From assembly GCA_045345765.1 (NCBI GenBank), contig CP148265.1, positions 186,001 through 250,000 on the forward strand: 64,000 bases of DNA, read 5' to 3'. A program made the translations under genes and the position numbers. This document shows positions 8,400 to 16,203 of this stretch, in pieces. Each line of letters starts with the position of its first letter. The stretch's first letter is position 1. Under the pieces are notes generated by a model. It ran no database searches. It was not told the origin of the DNA and worked only from the letters and a program-made list of their open reading frames with translations. This stretch comes from JAOARY01 sp045345765 (lineage in GTDB: Bacteria; Bacillota; Clostridia; Peptostreptococcales; Peptostreptococcaceae).

Positions 8400-9215
8400 T
8401 TATTTTTTCAATCTATCTATTATCTTTTGGTATTCATCAGTATATTCTGGTAAAACAGTTTCTTTAAATTCACCCATAAACATCTTACCTTCTAATTTCT
8501 CAGCTGGTAATTTATCTTTTAGTTTTACATCAATAAAAGTATCCTTTAAAGAAGTTAATATATCAACAGAAGTTCCTTTTTTGTTTTTTCTACCATAATA
8601 AGTAGGACAAGAACTTATCCCTTCTACAAAAGAAAATCCTTTGTGTGATAATCCTTTTTTAACATAATTAATCATTTGATTAGCATGATAAGCTGTAGCT
8701 CTTGCAACATAAGTTGCTCCAGCGGCAGAAGCTAATTCACACATATCAAAAGGTCTATCTATATTTCCATATGGTGCAGTAGTCCCTTTATCTCCATTTG
8801 GAGTTGTTGGAGAATATTGTCCACCTGTCATTCCATATATATTATTATTAAATATAATTGCAGTTATATCTATGTTTCTTCTACATGCATGTATTAAATG
8901 GTTTCCACCTATTGCAGACGCATCTCCATCTCCACTTATAACAATAACATGTAAATCAGGATTCGCTAATTTAACACCTGTAGCAAAAGCTAAAGCTCTA
9001 CCATGAGTTGTGTGTAATGTATTAAAATCCATATAACCTGCTGCTCTAGAAGAACATCCGATTCCTGAAACTATACAAACTTTATCTTTATCTAGTCCTA
9101 AATCTTCAATCGCAACTGTAATAGCTCTCATAAGTATTCCATGACCACATCCTGGACACCAAATATGTGGAAGTTTATCTATTCTAAAATTATTTTTTAT
9201 TAATTGACTAGGCAT
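8400..9215 (-). CDS. korB: 2-oxoacid:ferredoxin oxidoreductase beta subunit (thiamine diphosphate-binding)
   Basis: This 271-residue subunit carries thiamine diphosphate and is the catalytic core with the alpha subunit. The TPP motif spans GDGDASAIGGNH to NNNIYGMTGGQ (about residues 95-135). CPGCGHG near residue 20 and SSCPTYYGR near residue 202 supply cysteines, likely ligands of a [4Fe-4S] cluster. The ATG overlaps the alpha-subunit stop by 8 bp and has a good AGGTGG site, so the pair is translationally coupled. The ATTHGRALAFATG-type region fits KorB/VorB. It works with KorA, KorC and the small ferredoxin subunit encoded in the same operon. Confidence 0.92.
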   Translation of the reverse strand: MPSQLIKNNFRIDKLPHIWCPGCGHGILMRAITVAIEDLGLDKDKVCIVSGIGCSSRAAGYMDFNTLHTTHGRALAFATGVKLANPDLHVIVISGDGDASAIGGNHLIHACRRNIDITAIIFNNNIYGMTGGQYSPTTPNGDKGTTAPYGNIDRPFDMCELASAAGATYVARATAYHANQMINYVKKGLSHKGFSFVEGISSCPTYYGRKNKKGTSVDILTSLKDTFIDVKLKDKLPAEKLEGKMFMGEFKETVLPEYTDEYQKIIDRLKK

Positions 9216-10347
9216 TTATTCCACCTCCAAATTTAGCTAAAATCTCATCTGGTGTTATCATTTCACCATTTGCTTTATTAATACCTTCTAGTTCACATTC
9301 TCCTTGTGAAACTTTTTTAACTTCTTCTAATACTTGGCCTAAATTCATTTCAACAACATATAATTTATTCATTTTCTTAGCTAAATCTTCTATCTGTTTC
9401 TCTGGGAAAGGCCAAATAGTCTTTAATGTAAACAAACCAACTTTAACACCTTTTTCTCTTAAAGCAACTACTACTTCTTTTGAAGTTCTAGCCATCGATC
9501 CAAAAGAAACAAATGCAAATTCAGCATCTTCTAACATAAATTCTTCATATATTAATATATCATCTAAATTATTTTCAATTTTAGCCATAAGTCTACCTAA
9601 TTGCTTTTCTGCAACTTCCGTACTATTTACAGGGAATCCAACTTCATCGTGGAATAAACCAGTAATATTATACTTATATCCAGTTCCAAAGTCAGCCATA
9701 GCTGGTACTAAGTCATTCGTATAACCATAAGGTTGATATTCACTTGGATCACAATTTGGTCTTTTTCTATCTATAACTTCAAGTTCTCCTTCTTCTGGGA
9801 TAACTATTTTTTCTCTTAAATGTCCTATACCTTCATCTAATAAGAAGATTACAGGAGTTCTGTATTTTTCAGCAAAATTAAATGCCTTTACAGTTAATTC
9901 AAAACACTCTTTTACTGATGTTGGTGATATTGCTATTACTGGGTGATCTCCATGAGTTCCCCATTTAGCTTGCATAACATCTCCTTGAGATGGTGATGTA
10001 GGAAGTCCAGTACTTGGTCCACATCTTTGAACATTTGCAATAACACATGGTATTTCTGCAATTGCAGCATAACCTATATTTTCTTGTTTTAATGAAAATC
10101 CTGGTCCACTAGTTGCTGTTAAAGCTTTTTTACCAGCTATAGCTCCACCTATTGTTGCAGCCATTCCTGCAATTTCATCTTCCATTTGTATGAATTTCCC
10201 GCCTACTTTAGGTAATTCAACAGATGAAACTTCTGCTATTTCAGTAGAAGGAGTTATTGGATATCCTGCAAAAAATCTCATACCTGCATATATCGCTCCA
10301 TGAACACAAGCTTCATTTCCTTGAAGTAACTTTACATTTTTAGCCAT
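9208..10347 (-). CDS. korA: 2-oxoacid:ferredoxin oxidoreductase alpha subunit
   Basis: This 379-residue subunit holds the pyrimidine-binding and transketolase C-terminal domains of the enzyme. Recognisable segments are FFAGYPITPSTEI (residues 27-39), QMEDEIAGMAATIGGA and TSGPGFSLKQENIGYA, all typical of KorA/VorA. It lies 17 bp after the ferredoxin gene and overlaps korB. Together the complex converts a 2-oxoacid, CoA and oxidised ferredoxin into acyl-CoA, carbon dioxide and reduced ferredoxin, a key step in amino acid fermentation and glutamate synthesis in anaerobes. Sequence reading favours 2-oxoglutarate as substrate, but VOR activity is not excluded. Confidence 0.92.
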   Translation of the reverse strand: MAKNVKLLQGNEACVHGAIYAGMRFFAGYPITPSTEIAEVSSVELPKVGGKFIQMEDEIAGMAATIGGAIAGKKALTATSGPGFSLKQENIGYAAIAEIPCVIANVQRCGPSTGLPTSPSQGDVMQAKWGTHGDHPVIAISPTSVKECFELTVKAFNFAEKYRTPVIFLLDEGIGHLREKIVIPEEGELEVIDRKRPNCDPSEYQPYGYTNDLVPAMADFGTGYKYNITGLFHDEVGFPVNSTEVAEKQLGRLMAKIENNLDDILIYEEFMLEDAEFAFVSFGSMARTSKEVVVALREKGVKVGLFTLKTIWPFPEKQIEDLAKKMNKLYVVEMNLGQVLEEVKKVSQGECELEGINKANGEMITPDEILAKFGGGINA

Positions 10348-10364
10348 TTAAACTGCCTCCCCTA

Positions 10365-10553
10365 TTATTTATTTTCTAAGTAAATAGCAAAATCTGGACA
10401 TCTTAATTCACATTGCCCACAGTATATACATTCATCATAATTTGTAACTTGCACTTTTTCATCTTTTATTTCTAATATCTTTTTAGGACAAAATGCTACA
10501 CATATCCCACAGCCCTTGCACCAATCTTTTTCAACTACAAGTTTTTTACTCAT
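10365..10553 (-). CDS. korD: 2-oxoacid:ferredoxin oxidoreductase delta (ferredoxin) subunit
   Basis: This 62-residue polyferredoxin-like protein has two [4Fe-4S] motifs, CKGCGICVAFCPK and CIYCGQCELRCPD, and little else. It passes electrons from the korABC enzyme to soluble ferredoxin. As first gene of the operon it follows a promoter 160-200 bp upstream. Size and position fit KorD/VorD. Confidence 0.92.
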   Translation of the reverse strand: MSKKLVVEKDWCKGCGICVAFCPKKILEIKDEKVQVTNYDECIYCGQCELRCPDFAIYLENK

Positions 10554-10719
10554 TATTCTTTCCCTCCTTAATCAAATGGTATTAACTTTTTAAATCTCTC
10601 AAAACCATAGATTAATAATAAATTTAAAATATGCCTTACTTATCAAACTTCTTTTATTTGTTTATGTATTGAAATAAGTCTTTATTTGTTTTAAAAATAA
10701 CACACTTTCAAAATTTAAT

Positions 10720-10732
10720 TTGATTGTATCAA
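10720..10732. promoter_or_regulatory. Possible operator over the kor -10 box
   Basis: TTGATACAATCAA is an inverted repeat with 5-bp arms and a 3-bp centre that covers the -10 box of the kor promoter. A bound protein would block transcription. The RpiR-family protein at the end of the operon is an obvious but unproven candidate. Confidence 0.4.
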
Positions 10733-10751
10733 AAAATTTTCAAAAATGCAA
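10723..10751 (-). promoter_or_regulatory. Promoter of the kor operon
   Basis: The minus strand has TTGCAT (10746-10751), a 17-bp spacer and TACAAT (10723-10728). The transcript would have a leader of about 160 nt before korD. Confidence 0.75.
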
Positions 10752-10864
10752 TTTAAATTTCATTTTTCATTTTAAACATGTTTTTTTGAAATAAAAAATT
10801 CATCACAGAGTTTAATCTAGCTATATCAGAGGCATAATTTTATATTTGTATTTATTGTGAAAAC

Positions 10865-10908
10865 AAAAAAAATAAGAATCCAAAAAAACATTCCATTTTT
10901 TTGAATCC
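10865..10908 (-). terminator. Terminator after surE
   Basis: On the minus strand GGATTCAAAAAAA pairs with TTTTTTTGGATTC (two G-T pairs) around a 7-nt loop, followed shortly by a run of eight T. It lies about 30 bp past the surE stop. Confidence 0.8.
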
Positions 10909-10939
10909 ATATCTTTCTTTTGCATGTATACACATACTC

Positions 10940-11722
10940 TTATTCAATTGTTAAACCTTTTCCCATCAAAAAGTTTTCTAAAATTTTAACATTCTTTGAA
11001 TCGTTAAAATCATACTTTATAGGAGTTATTGTCATGTATCCCTTTTTTATATAATATAAATCACTACCTTCTATATTTTCATCTAAAGGCTCTCCATACA
11101 TCCAATAATAATTATTTCCTCTAGGATCTTTTCTCTTAACAAAAGCATTTTCATACTTTCTATCTCCTAAAAAGCATGATTTAAAACCTTTAAATTCCTG
11201 TTCTTTTAAATCTGGAATATTAATATTTAAAACTATATTACTAAACTTGTCCATGTCTTCTTCATATATTTTCATAAATTCTTTTATATGCTCTCTAGCT
11301 TCTAAATACATCTGTGGATCGTATTCATGAGAATTATAAGAAAATGCAATTGAAGGAATTCCTATAATAGAAGCTTCTATTGCAGCTGAAACTGTACCAG
11401 AATAAATAACATCAGTTCCTAAATTAGGTCCAATATTTATTCCACTTAAAACCAAATCTACATCTATATCCTTTAAAATCTCCTCATAGCCTATCTTTAC
11501 ACAATCAGCAGGTGTACCCGAGACTGAATAAGAATGAGGAAAATTTTCTATTTTAACTTTTTTGACCATTATAGGATTGTTAATACTTATGCCATGACTG
11601 ATAGCACTTTTTTGTGAATCAGGTGCAATAATATATACATTTCCAAAATTTGATGCGATTTTTGCAAGTTCTAAAATTCCTTTTGCAAAAATTCCATCAT
11701 CATTAGTTACCAAAATATTCAT
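10940..11722 (-). CDS. surE: 5'-nucleotidase SurE
   Basis: This 260-residue metal-dependent nucleoside monophosphate phosphatase opens with the SurE signature MNILVTNDDG, whose two Asp residues bind the divalent metal. SGINIGPNLG near residue 94 and the segment SGTVSAAIEA complete the family pattern. Two ATGs are adjacent; the second, at 11722, gives the usual N-terminus and better spacing from GGAGGT. It is the last gene of a group with mnmM, a GNAT-like gene and rluB. It is a house-keeping or stationary-phase phosphatase; there is no sign of anything unusual. Confidence 0.95.
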   Translation of the reverse strand: MNILVTNDDGIFAKGILELAKIASNFGNVYIIAPDSQKSAISHGISINNPIMVKKVKIENFPHSYSVSGTPADCVKIGYEEILKDIDVDLVLSGINIGPNLGTDVIYSGTVSAAIEASIIGIPSIAFSYNSHEYDPQMYLEAREHIKEFMKIYEEDMDKFSNIVLNINIPDLKEQEFKGFKSCFLGDRKYENAFVKRKDPRGNNYYWMYGEPLDENIEGSDLYYIKKGYMTITPIKYDFNDSKNVKILENFLMGKGLTIE

Positions 11723-11769
11723 CATCTACCTCCTTTTTTATTTCTAAAAAAAAATATTTTTATATATTT

Positions 11770-12342
11770 TTATTTCTTTTCTATTAAAAACAATATTGGC
11801 GGACTATTTTTCTTATTTAAAAAGTCAAATTTTATAATATTATATTCAAGATAATTTAATTTTTCCAAAAAATCAATTAAAGAATTTTTTTCATCCAAAC
11901 CACCTTTATGCCCATAATATGACATTATACACATTACACCTTTTTTCTTTAATAATTTTAAAGATTCTTTTATCGCTTTTATTGTAGTTTCTTTTTTAGT
12001 TATTATATTTTTATCTCCCTTAGGTAAATACCCTAAATTAAATATTATAAAATCTATATTCTCATTTATATAATTATTAATATTTTCATGTCCATCATTA
12101 ATTAAATGAACATTATTATATAATTTAGCTTCTTCTAGTTTTATTTTTGTATTTAATAATGCTTGTTTTTGAATATCAAAAGCATATACTTTTCCGTCTA
12201 TACCACTACATGTTTTTAAAAATAATGTATCATTTCCATTACCCATAGTGGCATCTACACAAATATCATTTTTTTTTATTTTACTTTTCAATATAAACTT
12301 ACAAAATTCATTAAAATCATCAAATAATCTATTTAAATTCAT
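11770..12342 (-). CDS. mnmM: tRNA (mnm5s2U34) methyltransferase MnmM (YtqB family)
   Basis: This 190-residue class I SAM-dependent methyltransferase belongs to the PF06962 (YtqB) family, shown in Bacillus subtilis to finish the mnm5s2U wobble modification. The SAM motif VDATMGNGNDTLFL and the catalytic-site region FNLGYLPKGD are visible. An in-frame ATG at 12396 lies inside the upstream gene; AAAGGAAA ahead of the ATG at 12342 makes that the likely start, 2 bp beyond the upstream stop. The thiolase gene mnmA for the same wobble uridine is at 28.2 kb. The old label rRNA methylase for this family is probably misleading. Confidence 0.85.
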   Translation of the reverse strand: MNLNRLFDDFNEFCKFILKSKIKKNDICVDATMGNGNDTLFLKTCSGIDGKVYAFDIQKQALLNTKIKLEEAKLYNNVHLINDGHENINNYINENIDFIIFNLGYLPKGDKNIITKKETTIKAIKESLKLLKKKGVMCIMSYYGHKGGLDEKNSLIDFLEKLNYLEYNIIKFDFLNKKNSPPILFLIEKK

Positions 12343-12343
12343 A

Positions 12344-12757
12344 TTAACAATTTCCTTTGCAACAATTACAAGAAGAACTAAAGAATTCAACTGCATTTAT
12401 GTAACTATATTTATTAAATTCATTTATCTCATATAAATTATTTACCTGAAGATCTTTAAATTTTAAATTCTTTATAATTTCTTCATTATTATCTTTTTCA
12501 ATTATTAAAGTTAAAACACCTTTTAAATCTATATAATTTATCATCGATTTTATAAGACCATCTTTTAATAAATAATCATCATCCTTAGTTTTTATGTTTT
12601 TTACCATATAATACAAATTATTTTTTTCAAATTCTAAATATCCAACAATATTATTATTTTCTAATATAAACATTGTATTTTCTAAATCATAGTTTTTATT
12701 AAATAAATCATTTTTACTTAATAATTCATCATCTTTTAAAACTTTTATTTCTAGCAT
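12344..12757 (-). CDS. Uncharacterised GNAT-like protein with Cys-rich tail
   Basis: This 137-residue protein is not recognised. Its middle resembles a small GNAT acetyltransferase: NNIVGYLEF (a beta-strand pair), DGLIKSMINYI (helix) and VLTLIIEKDNNEEIIKNLKFKD (the typical final strand and neighbour). No clear acetyl-CoA Q/RxxGxG/A loop is present, so it may be degenerate or non-catalytic. The last nine residues contain four cysteines (CNCCKGNC), which suggests metal or Fe-S binding or a redox tail. It lies between rluB and mnmM, 22 and 2 bp away, and is therefore probably co-transcribed with RNA-modification genes. Function unknown. Confidence 0.75.
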   Translation of the reverse strand: MLEIKVLKDDELLSKNDLFNKNYDLENTMFILENNNIVGYLEFEKNNLYYMVKNIKTKDDDYLLKDGLIKSMINYIDLKGVLTLIIEKDNNEEIIKNLKFKDLQVNNLYEINEFNKYSYINAVEFFSSSCNCCKGNC

Positions 12758-12779
12758 AAAAAAACCTCCAAAATATAAA

Positions 12780-13487
12780 TTATAAACTATATAAATATTT
12801 AATTTCTTCCTTATTTAATGGTCTATATTTTCCTTCAATCAAATTGTTTAATTTGATATTTCCAATACTCACCCTCTTTAATTTTATCACAGGATGATTT
12901 ATTTTATCACACATTTTTCTTACCTGTCTGTTCTTACCTTCGTGTATTGTTATACTTACTATCGAGTTTTTTCCTTTTATATTAACAATATCAAATTTAG
13001 CTTTACTTGTTGTATAATCTTCTATTTTTAATCCTTTTTCAAAAGAAGAAATTTCTTCTTTTGTCGGTACACCTTCTATATATGCTTCATATGTTTTCTT
13101 TATATTATGCTTAGGGTGTGTTATTTTATATGTCAAATCTCCATCATTTGTAAGCAAAAGAAGTCCTGATGTATCATAATCCAATCTCCCTATCGGATAA
13201 ATTCTTTCTTTTACATCTTTTAATAAATCTATTACTGTTTTCCTTCCTCTTTCATCTTTCGCACTGCTTATATATCCTACAGGTTTATTAAGAAGATAAT
13301 AAACAAGTTTTTCTTTAATAGATATTATTTTTCCATTTACTTTTACAATATCATTTTTTTCATCGACTTTAAAAGCTAATTCTGTAACTAAAATATCATT
13401 TACACATACTTTATTATTTATGATAAGTTCTTCAGCCTTACGTCTCGAACAAAGTCCAGATTTGGCAATATATTTGTTAATTCTCAT
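12780..13487 (-). CDS. rluB: 23S/16S rRNA pseudouridine synthase, RluB/RsuA family
   Basis: This 235-residue enzyme isomerises a uridine in large-subunit rRNA. It has an S4 RNA-binding domain (residues 1-50) and a catalytic domain with the GRLDYDTSGLLLLTNDG motif, in which Asp103 is the predicted nucleophile. HEGKNRQVRKMC near residue 183 is the conserved C-terminal segment. Length and motifs fit the RluB group of Firmicutes, usually found near scpAB as here. It is the first gene of the minus-strand group with the GNAT-like gene, mnmM and surE, and is divergent from the XRE-cupin gene. Confidence 0.92.
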   Translation of the reverse strand: MRINKYIAKSGLCSRRKAEELIINNKVCVNDILVTELAFKVDEKNDIVKVNGKIISIKEKLVYYLLNKPVGYISSAKDERGRKTVIDLLKDVKERIYPIGRLDYDTSGLLLLTNDGDLTYKITHPKHNIKKTYEAYIEGVPTKEEISSFEKGLKIEDYTTSKAKFDIVNIKGKNSIVSITIHEGKNRQVRKMCDKINHPVIKLKRVSIGNIKLNNLIEGKYRPLNKEEIKYLYSL

Positions 13488-13515
13488 AAAATTTCTCCTT
13501 TTTTCTTGATTTCAC

Positions 13516-13543
13516 TTGACTTTTTTTTATTATTGGTTATATT
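13516..13543 (+). promoter_or_regulatory. Promoter of the XRE-cupin regulator gene
   Basis: The plus strand carries TTGACT (13516-13521), a 16-bp spacer and TATATT (13538-13543). It lies about 70 bp ahead of the start codon in the space shared with rluB. Confidence 0.65.
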
Positions 13544-13578
13544 AATAATATGAAAGAAAAAATTTCATATATTAATAT
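13539..13578. promoter_or_regulatory. Long inverted repeat, probable operator of the XRE-cupin gene
   Basis: ATATTAATAATATGAAA and TTTCATATATTAATAT form a near-perfect inverted repeat (one extra base in the left arm) around a 7-bp centre. It begins inside the -10 box and covers the transcription start, an ideal autorepressor site. That the XRE-cupin protein itself binds it is inference. Confidence 0.55.
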
Positions 13579-13611
13579 TTGATATTTTTATAATTTATTG
13601 GAGTGGTAAGT

Positions 13612-14151
13612 TTGCAAATTGGAGCAAAATTAAAGAGGTTAAGAATATTAAATGGCTTAACCCAAGAAGAAATAGCATCAAGATGCGATTTAACAAAAGG
13701 TTTTATCTCAAAGATAGAAAGGGATTTAACATCTCCTTCTATAGCAACTTTGATGGATATATTAGAAGCATTAGGAACTGACTTAAAATCCTTTTTTAAT
13801 GAATCTGAAGATGAAAAAGTAGTATATAAAAAAGATGATATTTATGAATCTATAAATTCAGAACTAAATCACAAAATTCATTGGTTGATTCCAAACTCAC
13901 AAAAAAATGAGATGGAACCAATTTTGATGGAATTAAAACCATTTGGTAAAACTGATTTGGATTTACCTCATAATGGTGAGGAATTTGGTTATGTAATAAA
14001 AGGTTCTATTACTTTATATGTTGGTAACAAAAAATATAAAGTAAAAAAAGGTGAAAGTTTTTACTTTAAACCTGATAGAGAACATAAAATTGAAAACAAT
14101 TCTAACAAAGAAACTATTTTAATTTGGGTTTCTACACCACCATCTTTTTAA
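13612..14151 (+). CDS. XRE-family regulator with cupin domain
   Basis: This 179-residue regulator is the only convincing plus-strand gene here. Residues 3-62 are a helix-turn-helix (LTQEEIASRCDLTKGFISKIERDLTSPSIATL) and residues 110-178 a Cupin_2 small-ligand domain (HNGEEFGYVIKGSITLYVG, FKPDREHKIEN). Related PuuR-type proteins control polyamine, amino acid or sugar acid genes. A GTG at 13603 is in frame, but GGAGTGG stands ahead of a TTG at 13612, which I take as start. It is transcribed alone between a promoter with a long inverted repeat and a shared terminator. A link to the potABCD operon is conceivable but unsupported. Confidence 0.88.
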   Translation: MQIGAKLKRLRILNGLTQEEIASRCDLTKGFISKIERDLTSPSIATLMDILEALGTDLKSFFNESEDEKVVYKKDDIYESINSELNHKIHWLIPNSQKNEMEPILMELKPFGKTDLDLPHNGEEFGYVIKGSITLYVGNKKYKVKKGESFYFKPDREHKIENNSNKETILIWVSTPPSF

Positions 14152-14157
14152 TATATT

Positions 14158-14188
14158 AAAAGAAATTAATTCAATTAATTTCTTTTTT
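14158..14188. terminator. Bidirectional terminator between XRE-cupin gene and scpB
   Basis: AGAAATTAATT and AATTAATTTCT form an 11-bp stem with A and T runs on both sides, serving the converging XRE-cupin and scpB transcripts. The end overlaps the scpB stop region. Confidence 0.85.
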
Positions 14189-14739
14189 TATTTTTTATTT
14201 TTTTCAAATAAACTCTGTTGAACTTCATCTTCAATATCTAAATTAGGCAAATCCTTTATACTTTCAAAACTAAAAATCCTCAAAAACTCATCTGTTGTTT
14301 TATATATTATTGGGTTTCCTATCTTCTTTAGTCTACCTGCATCAAAAATCAGATTATTTTCAATCAAAGTAGTTATTGATTTATCACATTTTACACCTCT
14401 AATCTCCTCGATTTCAACTTTCGTAACTGGTTGTTTGTATGCAACAATTGCTAAAGTTTCTAAAGATGCTTGTGTTAAATTTTTTTTCTTTTGCGGATTT
14501 AATAATAATTTTAAATATTTATAATTATTTTCATTCGTAACAAATTGATATTTTTTGTTTAATTTAATTATATTAATCCCCTTATTTTCATAATCCTTTA
14601 TTAATTCATCCAAACTTTCTTTTATATCCTCTATTTGCAAGTTCTCATCTATTATAGTTTTTATTTCTTTTATAGATATTGGTTCTGAATGAACATATAA
14701 TATAGATTCTATTATTGATTTTATTTTTATTTTATCCAT
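14188..14739 (-). CDS. scpB: Segregation and condensation protein B
   Basis: This 183-residue kleisin-partner protein has two winged-helix domains and binds ScpA in the SMC condensin complex that compacts and separates chromosomes. The segment TQASLETLAIVAYKQPVTKVEIEEIRGV is the strongest ScpB signature. The acidic C-terminus is typical. It begins 2 bp after scpA with an AGGT ribosome-binding site located inside the end of scpA, so the two are coupled. Confident assignment from sequence and from the scpA-scpB order. Confidence 0.95.
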   Translation of the reverse strand: MDKIKIKSIIESILYVHSEPISIKEIKTIIDENLQIEDIKESLDELIKDYENKGINIIKLNKKYQFVTNENNYKYLKLLLNPQKKKNLTQASLETLAIVAYKQPVTKVEIEEIRGVKCDKSITTLIENNLIFDAGRLKKIGNPIIYKTTDEFLRIFSFESIKDLPNLDIEDEVQQSLFEKNKK

Positions 14740-14741
14740 AA

Positions 14742-15452
14742 TCAGACCTGCACTTTCATTATTTTTATATTTGAAAATAAATCATCTTGAATAACCGTTA
14801 CTTCTCTTGCTTTAACTAATTCTAAAATAGAAATAAAAGTTGCTATTATCTCTTCTTTTAAATCTTCCTTTATTAACTCTTTAAAAGATATTATATTTTC
14901 CATATGCAAAATCTCTTTAACTTGTTCCATTTTTTCTTCTATAGATATAAATCTAGTCTTATATATTATCTCTAATTTTTCTTCATTTCGCTTTTTATTT
15001 TTTGATACATTTTCTTTTTCAAGAATATATTTTATCATATTTTCTATCTTTATAGATTCTAAATCCAAAACAGTTTCAAAAAATATTTCTTCTTTTTTCT
15101 TTGTCAAAGGTATTTTTTGTGCAACTATTTTTTCTTTAAATTTATTTGCAATATTTTTATATTTTTTATAATCCAATATCTTATCAAAAAACTCTTTAGT
15201 TATTTCTTCTTCCTCTTCACTATCTTTTTTAAGAAGATATTTAGATTTGAGTTCTAATAATTTACTTGCAAAAAATACAAATTCACCTGCTAAATCCAAA
15301 TCTATTTCATTTAAATTATTTATATAATTTAAAAACTGATTTATAATCTCAATTAAAGATACTTCATATATATCTATTTTTTTCTTTATAACCATGTCAT
15401 AAAGTATATCAAGTGGACCCTCGTAATTATCCAAAGCTATTTTATAAATCAA
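14742..15452 (-). CDS. scpA: Segregation and condensation protein A
   Basis: This 236-residue kleisin bridges the heads of SMC. The N-terminus shows the conserved NYEGPLDILYDMVIKKKIDIYEV segment and the C-terminus a winged-helix region. The middle is rich in Lys and Glu, as expected for the linker. The start is a TTG preceded by GAGGAGG at good distance; there is no better ATG upstream. It follows the M50 protease gene by 13 bp and leads into scpB, so the three are probably one transcript. Confidence 0.94.
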   Translation of the reverse strand: MIYKIALDNYEGPLDILYDMVIKKKIDIYEVSLIEIINQFLNYINNLNEIDLDLAGEFVFFASKLLELKSKYLLKKDSEEEEEITKEFFDKILDYKKYKNIANKFKEKIVAQKIPLTKKKEEIFFETVLDLESIKIENMIKYILEKENVSKNKKRNEEKLEIIYKTRFISIEEKMEQVKEILHMENIISFKELIKEDLKEEIIATFISILELVKAREVTVIQDDLFSNIKIMKVQV

Positions 15453-15465
15453 TTTTTTGCCTCCT

Positions 15466-16074
15466 CTAAATCAAAATTTTAAATATTAAAGTTTGAAAAA
15501 AAGCAACCAAAGGGTTTAATATTTTTGAAATTCCACCTGTAATAAGAAGTGCTATTAATATCAAATTTAAATATTTTTCATTATCCATAATTTTAAAACC
15601 TAAATCCCTTGGTAAAATTGAATATAGAATTTTTGAGCCATCCAACGGTGGAAGTGGAATTAAATTAAATACACCAAGTCCAATATTAAAAAAGAATAAA
15701 TATGCTACAAATGTATTTATAATATAATTATCAATATTAAAATTTATCAAATAAAATTTATAAATAAAACCAATTACTATAGCTGTTATAAAATTAAATA
15801 ATGGTCCACAAAGGGAAACTAAAAAAAGTCCAAGTCTTTTATTTTTAAAATTATTAGGATTTATAGGGACTGGTTTTGCCCAACCGAATTTAACAACTAA
15901 AAGCATTAAAAAACCTACAGGATCAATGTGCTTTAGCGGATTTAAACTAAGTCGATTTTGATCTTTTGCAGTAGTATCTCCAAATAAAAAAGCTGTTAAT
16001 GCATGTCCATATTCGTGTACTGTTAAAGCTATTAAAATCGCTGGTATACTTATTAACATATCAAAAATATCCAT
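15466..16074 (-). CDS. Site-2 protease family membrane metalloprotease (M50)
   Basis: This 202-residue polytopic membrane protein contains the zinc motif HEYGH near residue 20 and the distal NLIPLPPLDGSKIL motif near residue 139, whose Asp completes the metal site. About five to six hydrophobic segments place the active site within the membrane. Lack of a PDZ domain and the small size put it with the YwhC-like group often encoded next to scpA. Those proteins' substrates are mostly unknown, so a role in regulated intramembrane proteolysis is inferred from the family only. Confidence 0.9.
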   Translation of the reverse strand: MDIFDMLISIPAILIALTVHEYGHALTAFLFGDTTAKDQNRLSLNPLKHIDPVGFLMLLVVKFGWAKPVPINPNNFKNKRLGLFLVSLCGPLFNFITAIVIGFIYKFYLINFNIDNYIINTFVAYLFFFNIGLGVFNLIPLPPLDGSKILYSILPRDLGFKIMDNEKYLNLILIALLITGGISKILNPLVAFFQTLIFKILI

Positions 16075-16203
16075 TATTAATCTCCTTTTTGTAATGATAT
16101 TTTATAAAAAACCATTCTCTTTAACTATTTTCAAAGCTATTTAAATAATTAAATTAAAATTTAAAAAGCTTTTAGCATAAGATTATACTAAAAGCTAAAT
16201 TTA

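Larger units (their letters stand above)
10554..10939. other. Gap between surE and the kor operon
   Basis: This 386-bp gap contains the surE terminator, the kor promoter and a roughly 170-nt untranslated leader. No ORF or recognised riboswitch is visible. A CodY-box-like string with about four mismatches (AATTTTCAAAAATGC, 10735-10749) overlaps the promoter, and TTGATACAATCAA overlaps the -10 box. Confidence 0.5.
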
